Notes under the pieces: model-generated
What the model was told of the DNA's origin: nothing
The model's input: the letters and a program-made list of their open reading frames with translations, nothing else
Database searches by the model: none
Position numbers and translations under genes: made by a program
Source: Propionibacteriaceae bacterium
Lineage (GTDB): Bacteria > Actinomycetota > Actinomycetes > Propionibacteriales > Propionibacteriaceae
Length of the DNA: 8,453 nt
Reading direction: 5' to 3'
Assembly: GCA_027346035.1 (NCBI GenBank)
Contig: DAIESZ010000091.1
Coordinates: forward strand, 1-8,453
Shown here: one piece after another, positions 1 to 6,581 of the stretch
Numbering within the stretch: position 1 is the first letter of the stretch
Layout of the letters: every line of letters begins with the position of its first letter

Positions 1-632
1 ATGCCCGTCGGGATGTTGAGGCCGGCGATGTCCTCGTCGGAGATCTCGTCGAGGTGCTTCACGAGGGCACGCAGCGAGTTGCCATGGGCGACGACGAGCA
101 CCATCTTGCCGTCGGCGAGATCGGGCTTGATGCTGCTCTCCCAGTAGGGCAGCATCCGGGCGACGACGTCCTTGAGGCACTCGGTCTGGGGACGCTCGTC
201 CTCGGGGATGTCGGCGTAGCGGGGGTCGTTCCACTGCGAGTAGTCGGCGTCGCGCTCCAGCACGGGCGGGGGGGTGTCGTAGCTGCGCCGCCACAGCATG
301 AACTGCTCCTCGCCGTACTTCCGCAGCGTCTCGGACTTGTCGAGTCCCTGCAGGCCGCCGTAGTGGCGCTCGTTGAGCCGCCAGCTGCGCTCCACCGGGA
401 TCCAGTGCCGGTCGCAGCCGTCGAGGGCCAGATAGGCGGTGTGGATGGCTCGGCGCAGCAGCGACGTATGCAGCTTGTCGGGCAGCAGCCCCTCACTCGT
501 CAGCAGTTCGGCGCTGCGCCGGGCCTCGGCGACGCCCTTGTCGTTGATGTCGACATCGACCCAGCCGGTGAACAGGTTCTTCTGGTTCCACTCGCTCTCG
601 CCGTGGCGGAGCAGGATGAGCTTGTACGTCAT
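1..632 (-). CDS. gpmA: 2,3-bisphosphoglycerate-dependent phosphoglycerate mutase (C-terminus cut by window edge)
   Basis: This enzyme interconverts 3-phosphoglycerate and 2-phosphoglycerate in cytoplasmic glycolysis and gluconeogenesis, through a phosphohistidine intermediate. The visible 210 codons begin [16 protein letters not shown], which holds the RHGE signature with catalytic His10 and Arg9. The acid/substrate motif ERHYGGLQG follows at residues 88-96 (Glu88), and the second active-site histidine, His183, lies in [10 protein letters not shown]. Family members are about 249 residues, so roughly the last 39 are missing because the window ends, not because the gene is broken. The ATG at 632-630 is chosen because the protein aligns with family N-termini exactly from this Met. 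The gene is divergent from the SDR gene across a 111-nt gap. No frameshift is seen. Identity is near certain from the motif set and their spacing, as recalled from the family. Confidence 0.97.
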   Translation of the reverse strand, partial: MTYKLILLRHGESEWNQKNLFTGWVDVDINDKGVAEARRSAELLTSEGLLPDKLHTSLLRRAIHTAYLALDGCDRHWIPVERSWRLNERHYGGLQGLDKSETLRKYGEEQFMLWRRSYDTPPPVLERDADYSQWNDPRYADIPEDERPQTECLKDVVARMLPYWESSIKPDLADGKMVLVVAHGNSLRALVKHLDEISDEDIAGLNIPTG

Positions 633-638
633 GGCCCA

Positions 639-644
639 ACCCTA
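639..644 (-). promoter_or_regulatory. Candidate -10 element for gpmA, compatible with leaderless transcription
   Basis: On the minus strand TAGGGT (a TANNNT-type -10) ends six bases before the gpmA ATG. Transcription would then start at or next to the A of the start codon, as is common for leaderless actinobacterial mRNAs. The same bases could instead be read as a weak GGTTGGG ribosome site. No convincing -35 was found. This is inferred from spacing only. Confidence 0.25.
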
Positions 645-743
645 CCGGCCGCCCGCCCGGCTCCACCGGGGACCGGGGGCCGTGATCGCCCGGCTGCCCG
701 GAACGGGCCAGGTCCCCCGCCGGGGTTGTGCCAAGGTGGGCCC

Positions 744-1514
744 ATGAGCACATCGCAGAACGACCGTCCCACCCCGGACGCGCGTCCGGTCGCCGTCGTC
801 ACCGGGGCCAGTTCGGGCATCGGGGCCGCCACGGCCCGGGCTCTTGCGGCGTCCGGATACGACGTCGTGTGCGCGGCCCGCCGAGCCGACCGCGTGCAGG
901 AACTTGCCACCGAGATCGGCGGGCGGGCGATCGCGTGCGACATCACCGCGGACGCCGACGTCTCGGCCCTGGCCGAGGCCGTCGGTCCACGGCTCGACCT
1001 GCTGGTGAACAACGCGGGCGGCGCAGTGGGTCTCGAGCCGGTCCGCGAGGCCGACCTGGACGCCTGGACCACGATGTTCGCCACCAACGTCATCGGCACC
1101 GGCCGGGTGACCAAGGCGCTGCTCCCAGCCCTCATCGCGGGCAGAGGGACGATCGTCGTGGTCACCTCGACCGCCGCCGATGCGCCCTACGAGGGTGGGG
1201 CCGGTTATTGCGGGGCCAAGGCGGCCGAACGATCGATCGTCGGCGCGATGCGGCTGGAACTGGTCGACCAGCCGGTCCGCGTGTGCGAGGTGGCCCCGGG
1301 CATGGTGCACACCGAGGAGTTCAGCCTCACCAGATTCCACGGGGACCAGGCTCGCGCCGAGGCGGTCTACTCCGGGGTGGCCGAGCCGCTGGTTGCGGGC
1401 GACATCGCCGAGTGCATCGCCTGGATCGCCTCCCGCCCGGCGCACGTGAACATCGACCGGTTGGTCGTCCGCCCCCGCGCACAGGCGGCCAACCACAAGG
1501 TGTTCCGCGGCTGA
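744..1514 (+). CDS. SDR family NAD(P)-dependent oxidoreductase, YdfG-like
   Basis: A 256-residue classical short-chain dehydrogenase. The Rossmann motif TGASSGIG is at residues 20-27, the NNAG motif at 89-92 and the tetrad Asn at 115. The catalytic Ser142, Tyr155 and Lys159 have canonical spacing in YCGAK. Arg46-Arg47 after the second beta strand favours NADP(H) over NAD(H). The C-terminal half (TEEFSLTRFHGD, then RPAHVNIDRLVV) closely resembles E. coli YdfG, an NADP-dependent 3-hydroxy acid/serine dehydrogenase that also reduces malonic semialdehyde. A small 3-hydroxy acid or its semialdehyde is therefore the likely substrate, but this is not certain. The ATG at 744 is preceded by AAGGTGGG at 733-740 and gives a normal SDR N-terminus. 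The frame stays open upstream to position 54, but that part is antisense to gpmA. The gene ends in a GC hairpin with no U-tract and appears monocistronic. Confidence 0.93.
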   Translation: MSTSQNDRPTPDARPVAVVTGASSGIGAATARALAASGYDVVCAARRADRVQELATEIGGRAIACDITADADVSALAEAVGPRLDLLVNNAGGAVGLEPVREADLDAWTTMFATNVIGTGRVTKALLPALIAGRGTIVVVTSTAADAPYEGGAGYCGAKAAERSIVGAMRLELVDQPVRVCEVAPGMVHTEEFSLTRFHGDQARAEAVYSGVAEPLVAGDIAECIAWIASRPAHVNIDRLVVRPRAQAANHKVFRG

Positions 1515-1522
1515 GCCCGCGG
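1505..1522 (+). repeat. Short inverted repeat spanning the SDR stop codon
   Basis: Two CCGCGG blocks (1505-1510 and 1517-1522) flank a six-base loop that contains the TGA stop codon at 1512-1514. They could fold into a 6-bp all-GC hairpin. No T-run follows, so it is not a standard intrinsic terminator. CCGCGG is itself palindromic and common in such DNA, so chance is plausible. Confidence 0.3.
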
Positions 1523-1553
1523 CGGGTGACGCTCCCCGGGACCGCGCGGCCGA

Positions 1554-1563
1554 TGTGATCACA
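1554..1563. promoter_or_regulatory. Perfect palindrome TGTGATCACA upstream of acs, candidate operator
   Basis: A perfect 10-bp inverted repeat lies in the gap between the SDR gene and acs, about 80 bp before the acs start. Its half-site TGTGA/TCACA matches the half-site of CRP/GlxR-type regulators. However, those regulators normally need a six-base spacer between half-sites, and here they abut. GntR-type regulators also use short palindromes of this kind. It sits upstream of the candidate acs promoter, where an activator could bind. The regulator is unknown. Confidence 0.35.
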
Positions 1564-1578
1564 CCGGCTGGACCATAC

Positions 1579-1607
1579 TTCTGCCACGCGGGCCCGCGGG
1601 CTAGTCT
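1579..1607 (+). promoter_or_regulatory. Candidate acs promoter
   Basis: TAGTCT at 1602-1607 is a reasonable actinobacterial -10. A 17-base spacer separates it from a weak -35-like TTCTGC at 1579-1584. Initiation would fall near 1613-1616, leaving about a 30-nt leader before the preferred acs start at 1644. The spacer between the two boxes contains a perfect 12-bp palindrome. This is inferred from motif matching only. Confidence 0.35.
1587..1598. promoter_or_regulatory. Perfect 12-bp palindrome within the acs promoter spacer
   Basis: CGCGGGCCCGCG is self-complementary across all 12 bases and lies between the candidate -35 and -10 boxes. Repressors often bind at that position. It could also simply reflect high GC content. 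Its centre is 34 bp from the centre of the TGTGATCACA palindrome. Confidence 0.25.
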
Positions 1608-1630
1608 GGCGACAATTCACCACCGATGTT

Positions 1631-1636
1631 GAAGGG
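1631..1636 (+). promoter_or_regulatory. Ribosome binding site that selects the acs start at 1644
   Basis: GAAGGG sits seven bases before the ATG at 1644. It lies only one base before the ATG at 1638 and downstream of the ATG at 1626. Of the three in-frame ATGs, only 1644 has a well-placed ribosome site, so translation most likely begins there. Confidence 0.6.
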
Positions 1637-1643
1637 CATGAGT

Positions 1644-3563
1644 ATGGCGACCGAGTCCAGTGACAACACTGCAGCCGCGACCGTCGGGACCGACGACGAG
1701 TTCGTCCGCCCGATCGATCCGGGTCAGTACAACGTTCCCGATTGGGAGGCGGTCGCGGGGCCGGCTGCCGCCGACCCGCAGGCGTTCTGGGAGAAGGAGG
1801 CGCGCGAACTCGAGTGGTTCGAACCGTGGGACAAGGTGCTCGACGACTCCGACGCCCCCTTCTTCAAGTGGTTCACCGGTGCGAAGACGAACATCGTGCA
1901 CAATGCGCTCGACCGCTGGATCGACGGCCCGCGGCGCAACAAGCTGGCACTCATCTGGCGCTCCGAGAACAACAAGGAGACCAGGACGCTGTCCTACTAC
2001 AGCCTCAATCGCGAGGTGAACAAGATGGCGAACATCATCCGCTCCATGGGGATCCGCAAGGGCGACCGGGTCACGATCTACCTGCCGCGGATCCCCGAGA
2101 TCTTCTACGCGATGCTCGCTTGCGCCAAGCTCGGCGCGGTGCACTCCGTGGTGTTCGCCGGGTTCTCCGCCGACGCGCTGCGCGACCGGATCGACGACTC
2201 CGAGTCGAAGCTGGTCATCACCGCCGACGGCTCGTGGATCAACGGGAAGATCTTCAAGCTCAAGGACATCGTCGACGACGCCGTGCGGCACGCGCCCACG
2301 GTCGAGAACGTCATCGTCGTGCGACGCACCGGGCACGAGGTACAGATGGATCCCCTGCGCGACCACTGGCTGCACGACCTCGAGACGCTGCCGATCGCCA
2401 ACGGCCGCTGCGAGACGGTCGCCGTCGACGCCGAGGACCCGTTGTACATCCTCTACACCTCCGGTTCGACCGGACGCCCCAAGGCGATCCTGCACACCCA
2501 CGGCGGGTACATGGTCGGCACTTACTCGACGTTCAAGTACGTCTTCGACATCCGCGAGGAGGATCGGTACTGGTGCACCGCAGACCCCGGGTGGGTCACC
2601 GGCCACTCGTACCTCGTTTACGGGCCGCTGCTCAACGGTGCGACCGTGTTCATGTTCGAAGGCGGCGCGTCGTACCCTTACCCGAACCGGTGGTGGCAAC
2701 TCATCGAGCACTACGGCATCAACATCTTCTACACCGCCCCCACGGCGATCCGCAGCCTCATGCGTTTCGGCGACGCGTGGCCGAACCGTCACGACCTGTC
2801 GTCGCTGCGGATCCTCGGCTCCGTTGGCGAGCCGATCAATCCCGAGGCCTGGCGCTGGTTCCACCACGTGATCGGCAAGGACCGCTGCCCGATCATGGAC
2901 ACCTGGTGGCAGACCGAGACCGGCATGTTCATGATCACGCCGACCCCGAGCGTGCCGCTCAAGCCAGGGTCGGGAACCCGGCCGTTCTTCGGTCAGGAGG
3001 CCGAGATTCTCGACGATGCCGGCAACCCCGTGGCCGATGGGGACGAGGGGTACCTCGTGCTCAAGAACCCGTGGCCCTCGATGCTGCGCACCCTGTACAA
3101 GGACGACCAACGCTACGTCGACACCTACTGGTCGAAGTACCCCGGCAAGTACCTTGCCGGCGACTCCGCGCGGCGTGACAAGGACGGCTACATCTGGGTC
3201 ATCGGCCGCACCGACGACGTGATCAAGGTGTCCGGACACCGGCTGGGTACCGCCGAGGTCGAGAGCGCCTTCGTCAGCCATCCTGCGGTCGCCGAGGCCG
3301 CCGTGATCGGGCTCCCCCACGAGATCAAGGGCAATGCGATCCACGCATTCGCCGTCCTGCGCATGGGCTACGAGCCCTCCGAGGCCCTCAGGGACGAACT
3401 CCGCCAGCACATCTCCGAGCACCTCTCGCCGATCGCGAAGCCCGACGGCATCGAGTTCGTCGAAAGCCTCCCGAAGACCCGCTCGGGCAAGATCATGCGC
3501 CGGGTGCTGCGTGCCCGCGCGCAGGGCCTGCCCGAGGGCGACCTGTCCACCCTCGACGATTAG
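1644..3563 (+). CDS. acs: Acetyl-CoA synthetase (acetate-CoA ligase, AMP-forming)
   Basis: A 639-residue cytoplasmic ligase that makes acetyl-CoA from acetate, ATP and CoA through acetyl-AMP. The nucleotide loop TSGSTGRPK is at residues 272-280. The Acs signature WWQTETG is at 421-427, where Trp422 matches the Trp that limits the Salmonella Acs pocket to short acids. The other pocket residues are kept (Val-Thr in GWVTGHSY, Val in GSVGEP), which supports acetate or propionate over longer acids. The acylation-controlled lysine is Lys616 in TRSGKIMRR; in this family acetylation there switches the enzyme off. Length is normal (about 650). Small departures from the common sequence are Ala instead of Gly after the P-loop lysine and Met after WWQTETG. 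Starts at 1626 and 1638 are also in frame, but the GAAGGG site favours 1644. The lactonase gene follows after 7 nt. Confidence 0.95.
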   Translation: MATESSDNTAAATVGTDDEFVRPIDPGQYNVPDWEAVAGPAAADPQAFWEKEARELEWFEPWDKVLDDSDAPFFKWFTGAKTNIVHNALDRWIDGPRRNKLALIWRSENNKETRTLSYYSLNREVNKMANIIRSMGIRKGDRVTIYLPRIPEIFYAMLACAKLGAVHSVVFAGFSADALRDRIDDSESKLVITADGSWINGKIFKLKDIVDDAVRHAPTVENVIVVRRTGHEVQMDPLRDHWLHDLETLPIANGRCETVAVDAEDPLYILYTSGSTGRPKAILHTHGGYMVGTYSTFKYVFDIREEDRYWCTADPGWVTGHSYLVYGPLLNGATVFMFEGGASYPYPNRWWQLIEHYGINIFYTAPTAIRSLMRFGDAWPNRHDLSSLRILGSVGEPINPEAWRWFHHVIGKDRCPIMDTWWQTETGMFMITPTPSVPLKPGSGTRPFFGQEAEILDDAGNPVADGDEGYLVLKNPWPSMLRTLYKDDQRYVDTYWSKYPGKYLAGDSARRDKDGYIWVIGRTDDVIKVSGHRLGTAEVESAFVSHPAVAEAAVIGLPHEIKGNAIHAFAVLRMGYEPSEALRDELRQHISEHLSPIAKPDGIEFVESLPKTRSGKIMRRVLRARAQGLPEGDLSTLDD

Positions 3564-3570
3564 GGCCCTG

Positions 3571-4596
3571 ATGACCGACTTCCTGGTGCTCGTCGCCAAC
3601 CAGGGCGACGACACGATCGGATCCTTCGCACTGACCGGCGGAGCACTCACCCCACTGACCCGGTCCCCGATCGTCGGATGTTCGACCTTCGCGGTCGACG
3701 AACGTCGCGATCTCGTGTTCGCCTCGAGCAAGCAGGGGCCGAGTGTGGTCACTCTGCGGCTCGACCGCACCGACGGCTCGATCAGTGAACTCAGCCGGTG
3801 CGCGGTGGAGGACGCGAGCAACTACCTCGCGCTGTCACCCGACGCCCGGCTGCTGCTGTCGGCCTCCTACCACGGAGGGTTCGGCACATCGTCGCCCGTG
3901 TCGGACACCGGCGTCGTCGCCCCGCCGGTGTCGCGGATCGCGCACGCGAACACGCACTCGGTGGCGATCACCGCCGATGGCAGGTTCGCGTACTTCGTCT
4001 CGCTCGGGGAGGACCTCATCGCTCAGTGTGCCCTGGGCGAGGACGGGGCCCTGACACCGCTCGACCCGCCCACGGCGCCGGCTCCTCCCGGCACCGGGCC
4101 CCGGCATCTCCTGATCGACCGGGCCGGAACGACCGTGTACGTCCTCACCGAATTCACCGCCGAAGTGCTGCGCTACCGGCGCGACCCCGACGGGGGAACG
4201 CTGAGGTTCATCGAGGCGGTCGCCACGGCCGACCCGGCGGCGGGACTCGGACGCAGTGCCTTCGGGTTGGATCCGCGTGCCGGACATCTGATCTGGGGTG
4301 CCGACCTTCACCTGTCCCCCGACGAATCGACCCTGTGGACCTCGGAACGCACGGCCTCGACGCTCGCGACCCTGCCGGTGATGGCATCCGGCGCCCTCAA
4401 GCCACCTCTGGCGTTCGTGACGACCGAGCCGCAGCCGCGGGGCTTCGCCGTTTCACCCGACGGCCGCTGGCTCGTCGCCGCCGGGGAGCGCTCCACGACC
4501 CTCTCCCTCTACGACCTCACCGATCGGGTCCCGCGGTTCGCCGGCCAGGCTACGACCGGTGCCGGCGCCAACTGGGTGCGGATCATCCCGCGCTGA
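3571..4596 (+). CDS. pgl: 6-phosphogluconolactonase, beta-propeller (YbhE/Pgl) family
   Basis: A 341-residue protein of the seven-bladed beta-propeller lactonase family (E. coli Pgl/YbhE is about 331). It would hydrolyse 6-phosphoglucono-1,5-lactone to 6-phosphogluconate in the oxidative pentose phosphate pathway. Family landmarks in order are NTHSVAITADGR around His129, GTGPRHL at 174-180, WGADLHLSPDE at 242-252, SERTAS at 258-263, EPQPRGF at 286-292 and the repeated blade turns SPDGRW and TADGRF. No signal peptide is seen, so it should be cytosolic. The ATG lies 7 nt after the acs stop with a weak AGGG site formed at that stop, so co-transcription and perhaps translational coupling with acs are likely. 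Its last 14 nt overlap the convergent MFS gene. Related propeller proteins act on other lactones or sugars, so the exact substrate is inferred. Confidence 0.88.
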   Translation: MTDFLVLVANQGDDTIGSFALTGGALTPLTRSPIVGCSTFAVDERRDLVFASSKQGPSVVTLRLDRTDGSISELSRCAVEDASNYLALSPDARLLLSASYHGGFGTSSPVSDTGVVAPPVSRIAHANTHSVAITADGRFAYFVSLGEDLIAQCALGEDGALTPLDPPTAPAPPGTGPRHLLIDRAGTTVYVLTEFTAEVLRYRRDPDGGTLRFIEAVATADPAAGLGRSAFGLDPRAGHLIWGADLHLSPDESTLWTSERTASTLATLPVMASGALKPPLAFVTTEPQPRGFAVSPDGRWLVAAGERSTTLSLYDLTDRVPRFAGQATTGAGANWVRIIPR

Positions 4597-5809
4597 CCCG
4601 CCGCGGGGCGGCGATCACGAGCAGTGAGAACAGTGAACCGGCGGCGCCGACGACCATGAGGATGGCCATCGGTGCCGCCGTGGTCGTGCCGCCGAGGCCA
4701 GCCAATGGCGGTGCGATGGCCGCGGCCAGCGACTGGGCCAGGCCGAGCACCGCCGACGCGGTTCCGGCGTGCTGGGGCACCTGCTGGCTCGCGAGCGCCC
4801 CGCCGTTGGCGCCGGTGAAGCCCTGACCGACCATGATGCAGAAGAAGCCGATCATCGCCATGGCCAGGGGCATGTCGAAGAAGATCGCGCCGACCAGCAT
4901 CTCCAGGGCTCCGGTGAGCGCGAGCGCCTGACCGCCGAGGATCACCCGCCGGGTCGGCACCCGCGACGCCAGCCGGGCCGAGGTGAGGGTGGCGATGGTC
5001 ATCCCGGTCGCGTTGCCCGCGAACACGAGCGAATAGGTGATCGGATTCAGTCCGTTCATCACCTGCAGCACGAACGCCGAGGTCGACACGTAGGCGAACA
5101 GCCCGAGGAACGCGGACGCGTTGACGAGCATGTAGCCGATGAACGCCCGCTGCCCGAGAACGACCCGTGCCGCCGTCGCGAAGGCCGTGAATCCCCCGGA
5201 GTGGCGCCGCTCGGGGGGCAGTGACTCGGGGATGACCGCCAGCGCCCCGACGAGCATGAACACGGCCGCCAGCGCCAGCACCCAGAAGGCGCCGCGCCAC
5301 ATCCACACGTGCTGGATCACCGCGCCGAGCAAGGGTGCCACGATCGGGCCGATCCCCCCGACGCCCATGAGCAGGTTCATGACCTGCACCAACTGGGGCC
5401 CCTGGGCAAGGTCGACGATCACGGCCCGGGCCACGACGACCGACCAGCCCCCGCCGAACCCCTGGGCGAGGCGGGCGAGGACCATGAGCGGGATCGTCGG
5501 GGCCAGAGCACAGGCGACCGAGGCGACCAGGGTGAGCAGGATGCCGCCGACGAGCGGACGCCGGCGTCCGAGCTGGTCGCTCACCGGCCCCCCGATGATC
5601 TGGCCGAGGCCCATCCCGAGGAAGAACGACGTGAGGGTCAGCGACACCTCGCCGGCGGTGGCCGCCAGGTCGTGCGCGACCCGGGGGAATGACGGCACGT
5701 ACATGTCGGTCGCCAGCGGACCCACCGCGCTGATCAGCACCACGGCGGCGATCAGGATGCCGGACACGGGACTGCTCGCAGTGCTCCGGATCGCGGCGGG
5801 CTGGGTCAC
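4583..5809 (-). CDS. MFS transporter, Bcr/CflA-type drug:H+ antiporter
   Basis: A 408-residue inner-membrane protein with twelve apparent hydrophobic segments. Segment 1 covers about residues 15-34 and is followed by TDMYVPSFP, a Bcr/CflA-like DMY-P signature. MFS motif A, GGPVSDQLGRRRP, is at 73-85; motif B, RLAQG, is at 113-117 (Arg113); and the antiporter motif C region, GVGGIGPIVAPLLG, is in segment 5 (149-162). These mark a proton-driven exporter of the DHA1 12-segment class. The substrate cannot be read from sequence; Bcr/CflA members export drugs such as bicyclomycin or chloramphenicol, or metabolites such as amino acids. The GTG start at 5809 is chosen because GGTAGG lies nine bases upstream and the protein then begins shortly before segment 1. 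The frame is open further upstream, but that runs into the 1.3S gene. It lies 88 nt after 1.3S on the same strand. Confidence 0.9.
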   Translation of the reverse strand: MTQPAAIRSTASSPVSGILIAAVVLISAVGPLATDMYVPSFPRVAHDLAATAGEVSLTLTSFFLGMGLGQIIGGPVSDQLGRRRPLVGGILLTLVASVACALAPTIPLMVLARLAQGFGGGWSVVVARAVIVDLAQGPQLVQVMNLLMGVGGIGPIVAPLLGAVIQHVWMWRGAFWVLALAAVFMLVGALAVIPESLPPERRHSGGFTAFATAARVVLGQRAFIGYMLVNASAFLGLFAYVSTSAFVLQVMNGLNPITYSLVFAGNATGMTIATLTSARLASRVPTRRVILGGQALALTGALEMLVGAIFFDMPLAMAMIGFFCIMVGQGFTGANGGALASQQVPQHAGTASAVLGLAQSLAAAIAPPLAGLGGTTTAAPMAILMVVGAAGSLFSLLVIAAPRRVSAG

Positions 5810-5818
5810 GGCCGTCAA

Positions 5819-5824
5819 CCTACC
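5819..5824 (-). promoter_or_regulatory. Ribosome binding site for the MFS gene GTG start
   Basis: GGTAGG on the minus strand is nine bases before the GTG at 5809-5807. It is flush against an alternative TTG four codons earlier, so it supports GTG as the start. Confidence 0.5.
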
Positions 5825-5897
5825 GGTCGGGACGCCGCGTGACGATGGGCCGGCAGCCACCCTGAGATGACGGCGCCGGACGGGGCCCGCGATGGGG

Positions 5898-6260
5898 TCA
5901 GGCCAGGCTGATGAGCGCCTGGCCGCCCTGCACGGCATCGCCGGGCTGGACCAGGACCGCACCGACCACGCCGTCCTGCGGGGCGGTGATCTCGGTCTCC
6001 ATCTTCATCGCCTCGAGAACCAGCAGCACCTGGCCCGCCGTGATGGTGTCGCCCTCCTTGACGAGCACTCGGGCCACCGAACCAGCCAGAGGGGCCACGA
6101 CGGCGTTGGCGCTGGTGGCCTGGACCGACGCGGTGGTCTTGGTGGGTGCGGCCATCGCGCCTCCCCCGATCACGATCGGGGTGAGGGCGACGTTGTCGTC
6201 CTCGGCGACATCGACGTCGATGTCGTACGTGTTGCCGTTGACGGTCACCTTGAGTTTCAT
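5898..6260 (-). CDS. Methylmalonyl-CoA carboxytransferase 1.3S subunit (biotin carboxyl carrier protein)
   Basis: This 120-residue protein is the mobile carboxyl carrier of transcarboxylase. Its biotin collects CO2 from methylmalonyl-CoA on 12S and delivers it to pyruvate on 5S. The biotin site is Lys86 in EAMKMETE, 34 residues from the C-terminus as in the Propionibacterium protein (about 123 residues). The order is an N-terminal strand pair [18 protein letters not shown] (known in the family to dock on the larger subunits), a flexible Gly/Ala/Pro/Thr linker at about 32-53, and a biotinyl domain at about 54-120 with PLAG, KEGD and APQDG turns. The ATG at 6260 has AAGGA (6267-6271) six bases upstream. 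It is the last clear transcarboxylase gene of the operon, 37 nt after the small protein. Biotin ligase must act on it, but no birA is seen in the window. Confidence 0.97.
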   Translation of the reverse strand: MKLKVTVNGNTYDIDVDVAEDDNVALTPIVIGGGAMAAPTKTTASVQATSANAVVAPLAGSVARVLVKEGDTITAGQVLLVLEAMKMETEITAPQDGVVGAVLVQPGDAVQGGQALISLA

Positions 6261-6297
6261 GCTCGGTCCTTGTTCAGCTGGTCACGGGTGGGGCGGG

Positions 6298-6567
6298 TCA
6301 TCGGCGGGAGACGGAGCGGTCGTGCACCTGGCGACGGGTCTCGATGGCCCAACGGCTGCCGCCGTGGACATGGATGGCACGCACCTTCGCCTGGTAGCCG
6401 AGGTACGCCGACACCGCCGCGCCGATGGCGACGACGATGTCGTCGGGAACGGCGCGGCAGCTCTGCAGGTCTGCCACCTGGGCCTCGAGTTCGTTGACCC
6501 GGTCGACCAGTTGCTGGACGAGTGCTCGTAGGTCGGCCCCGGAGTCCGGGATCTGATTGTCAGCCAC
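6298..6567 (-). CDS. Small coiled-coil protein with decarboxylase delta/epsilon-like C-terminus, transcarboxylase operon
   Basis: An 89-residue protein encoded between the 12S and 1.3S genes. Residues 1-10 are polar. Residues 13-34 form a strict 4-3 hydrophobic repeat (Leu13, Val17, Leu20, Val24, Leu27, Val31, Leu34), which predicts a coiled coil. Residues 42-56 (DDIVVAIGAAVSAYL), KVRAIHV at 61-67 and an Arg-rich tail with Trp73 resemble, from memory, the C-terminal part of the delta/gamma subunits and the epsilon subunit of sodium-pumping methylmalonyl-CoA/oxaloacetate decarboxylases. No membrane anchor of the delta/gamma type is present, so it should be soluble. The N-terminal VRG-P-EEL pattern of actinobacterial acyl-CoA carboxylase epsilon is absent. 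GTG at 6567 is the start, supported by GAAAGGA five bases upstream; the gap to 12S is only 14 nt. The longer open frame upstream overlaps 12S and is rejected. A subunit or assembly role is inferred from context. Confidence 0.8.
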   Translation of the reverse strand: MADNQIPDSGADLRALVQQLVDRVNELEAQVADLQSCRAVPDDIVVAIGAAVSAYLGYQAKVRAIHVHGGSRWAIETRRQVHDRSVSRR

Positions 6568-6572
6568 GACGG

Positions 6573-6579
6573 TCCTTTC
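6573..6579 (-). promoter_or_regulatory. Ribosome binding site that sets the GTG start of the small operon protein
   Basis: GAAAGGA on the minus strand lies two bases after the 12S stop codon and five bases before GTG 6567. It is a strong site and argues that the 89-residue protein is really translated, starting outside the 12S gene. Confidence 0.65.
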
Positions 6580-6581
6580 GG

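Noticed and set aside
54..743. An in-frame N-terminal extension of the SDR gene.
   Set aside because: It is antisense to gpmA, which is a clear gene. The SDR family N-terminus and a ribosome site both fit ATG 744.
1617..3821. A very long open frame (over 700 codons) on the minus strand opposite acs and the start of pgl.
   Set aside because: The plus strand encodes recognisable Acs and Pgl with all family motifs. Antisense open frames are expected in GC-rich coding DNA, and the antisense product has no recognisable motif.
4598..4611. A hairpin (CCGCC, loop GCGG, GGCGG) just after the pgl stop, considered as a terminator.
   Set aside because: The stem is only five base pairs, no T-run follows, and it lies inside the MFS coding region.
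5810..5897. The gap between 1.3S and the MFS gene, considered as a terminator region.
   Set aside because: Only imperfect GC-rich pairings (GGGCC/GGCCC and CCGGC/GCCGG with bulges) are visible, and there is no T-run. Factor-dependent termination cannot be judged by eye.
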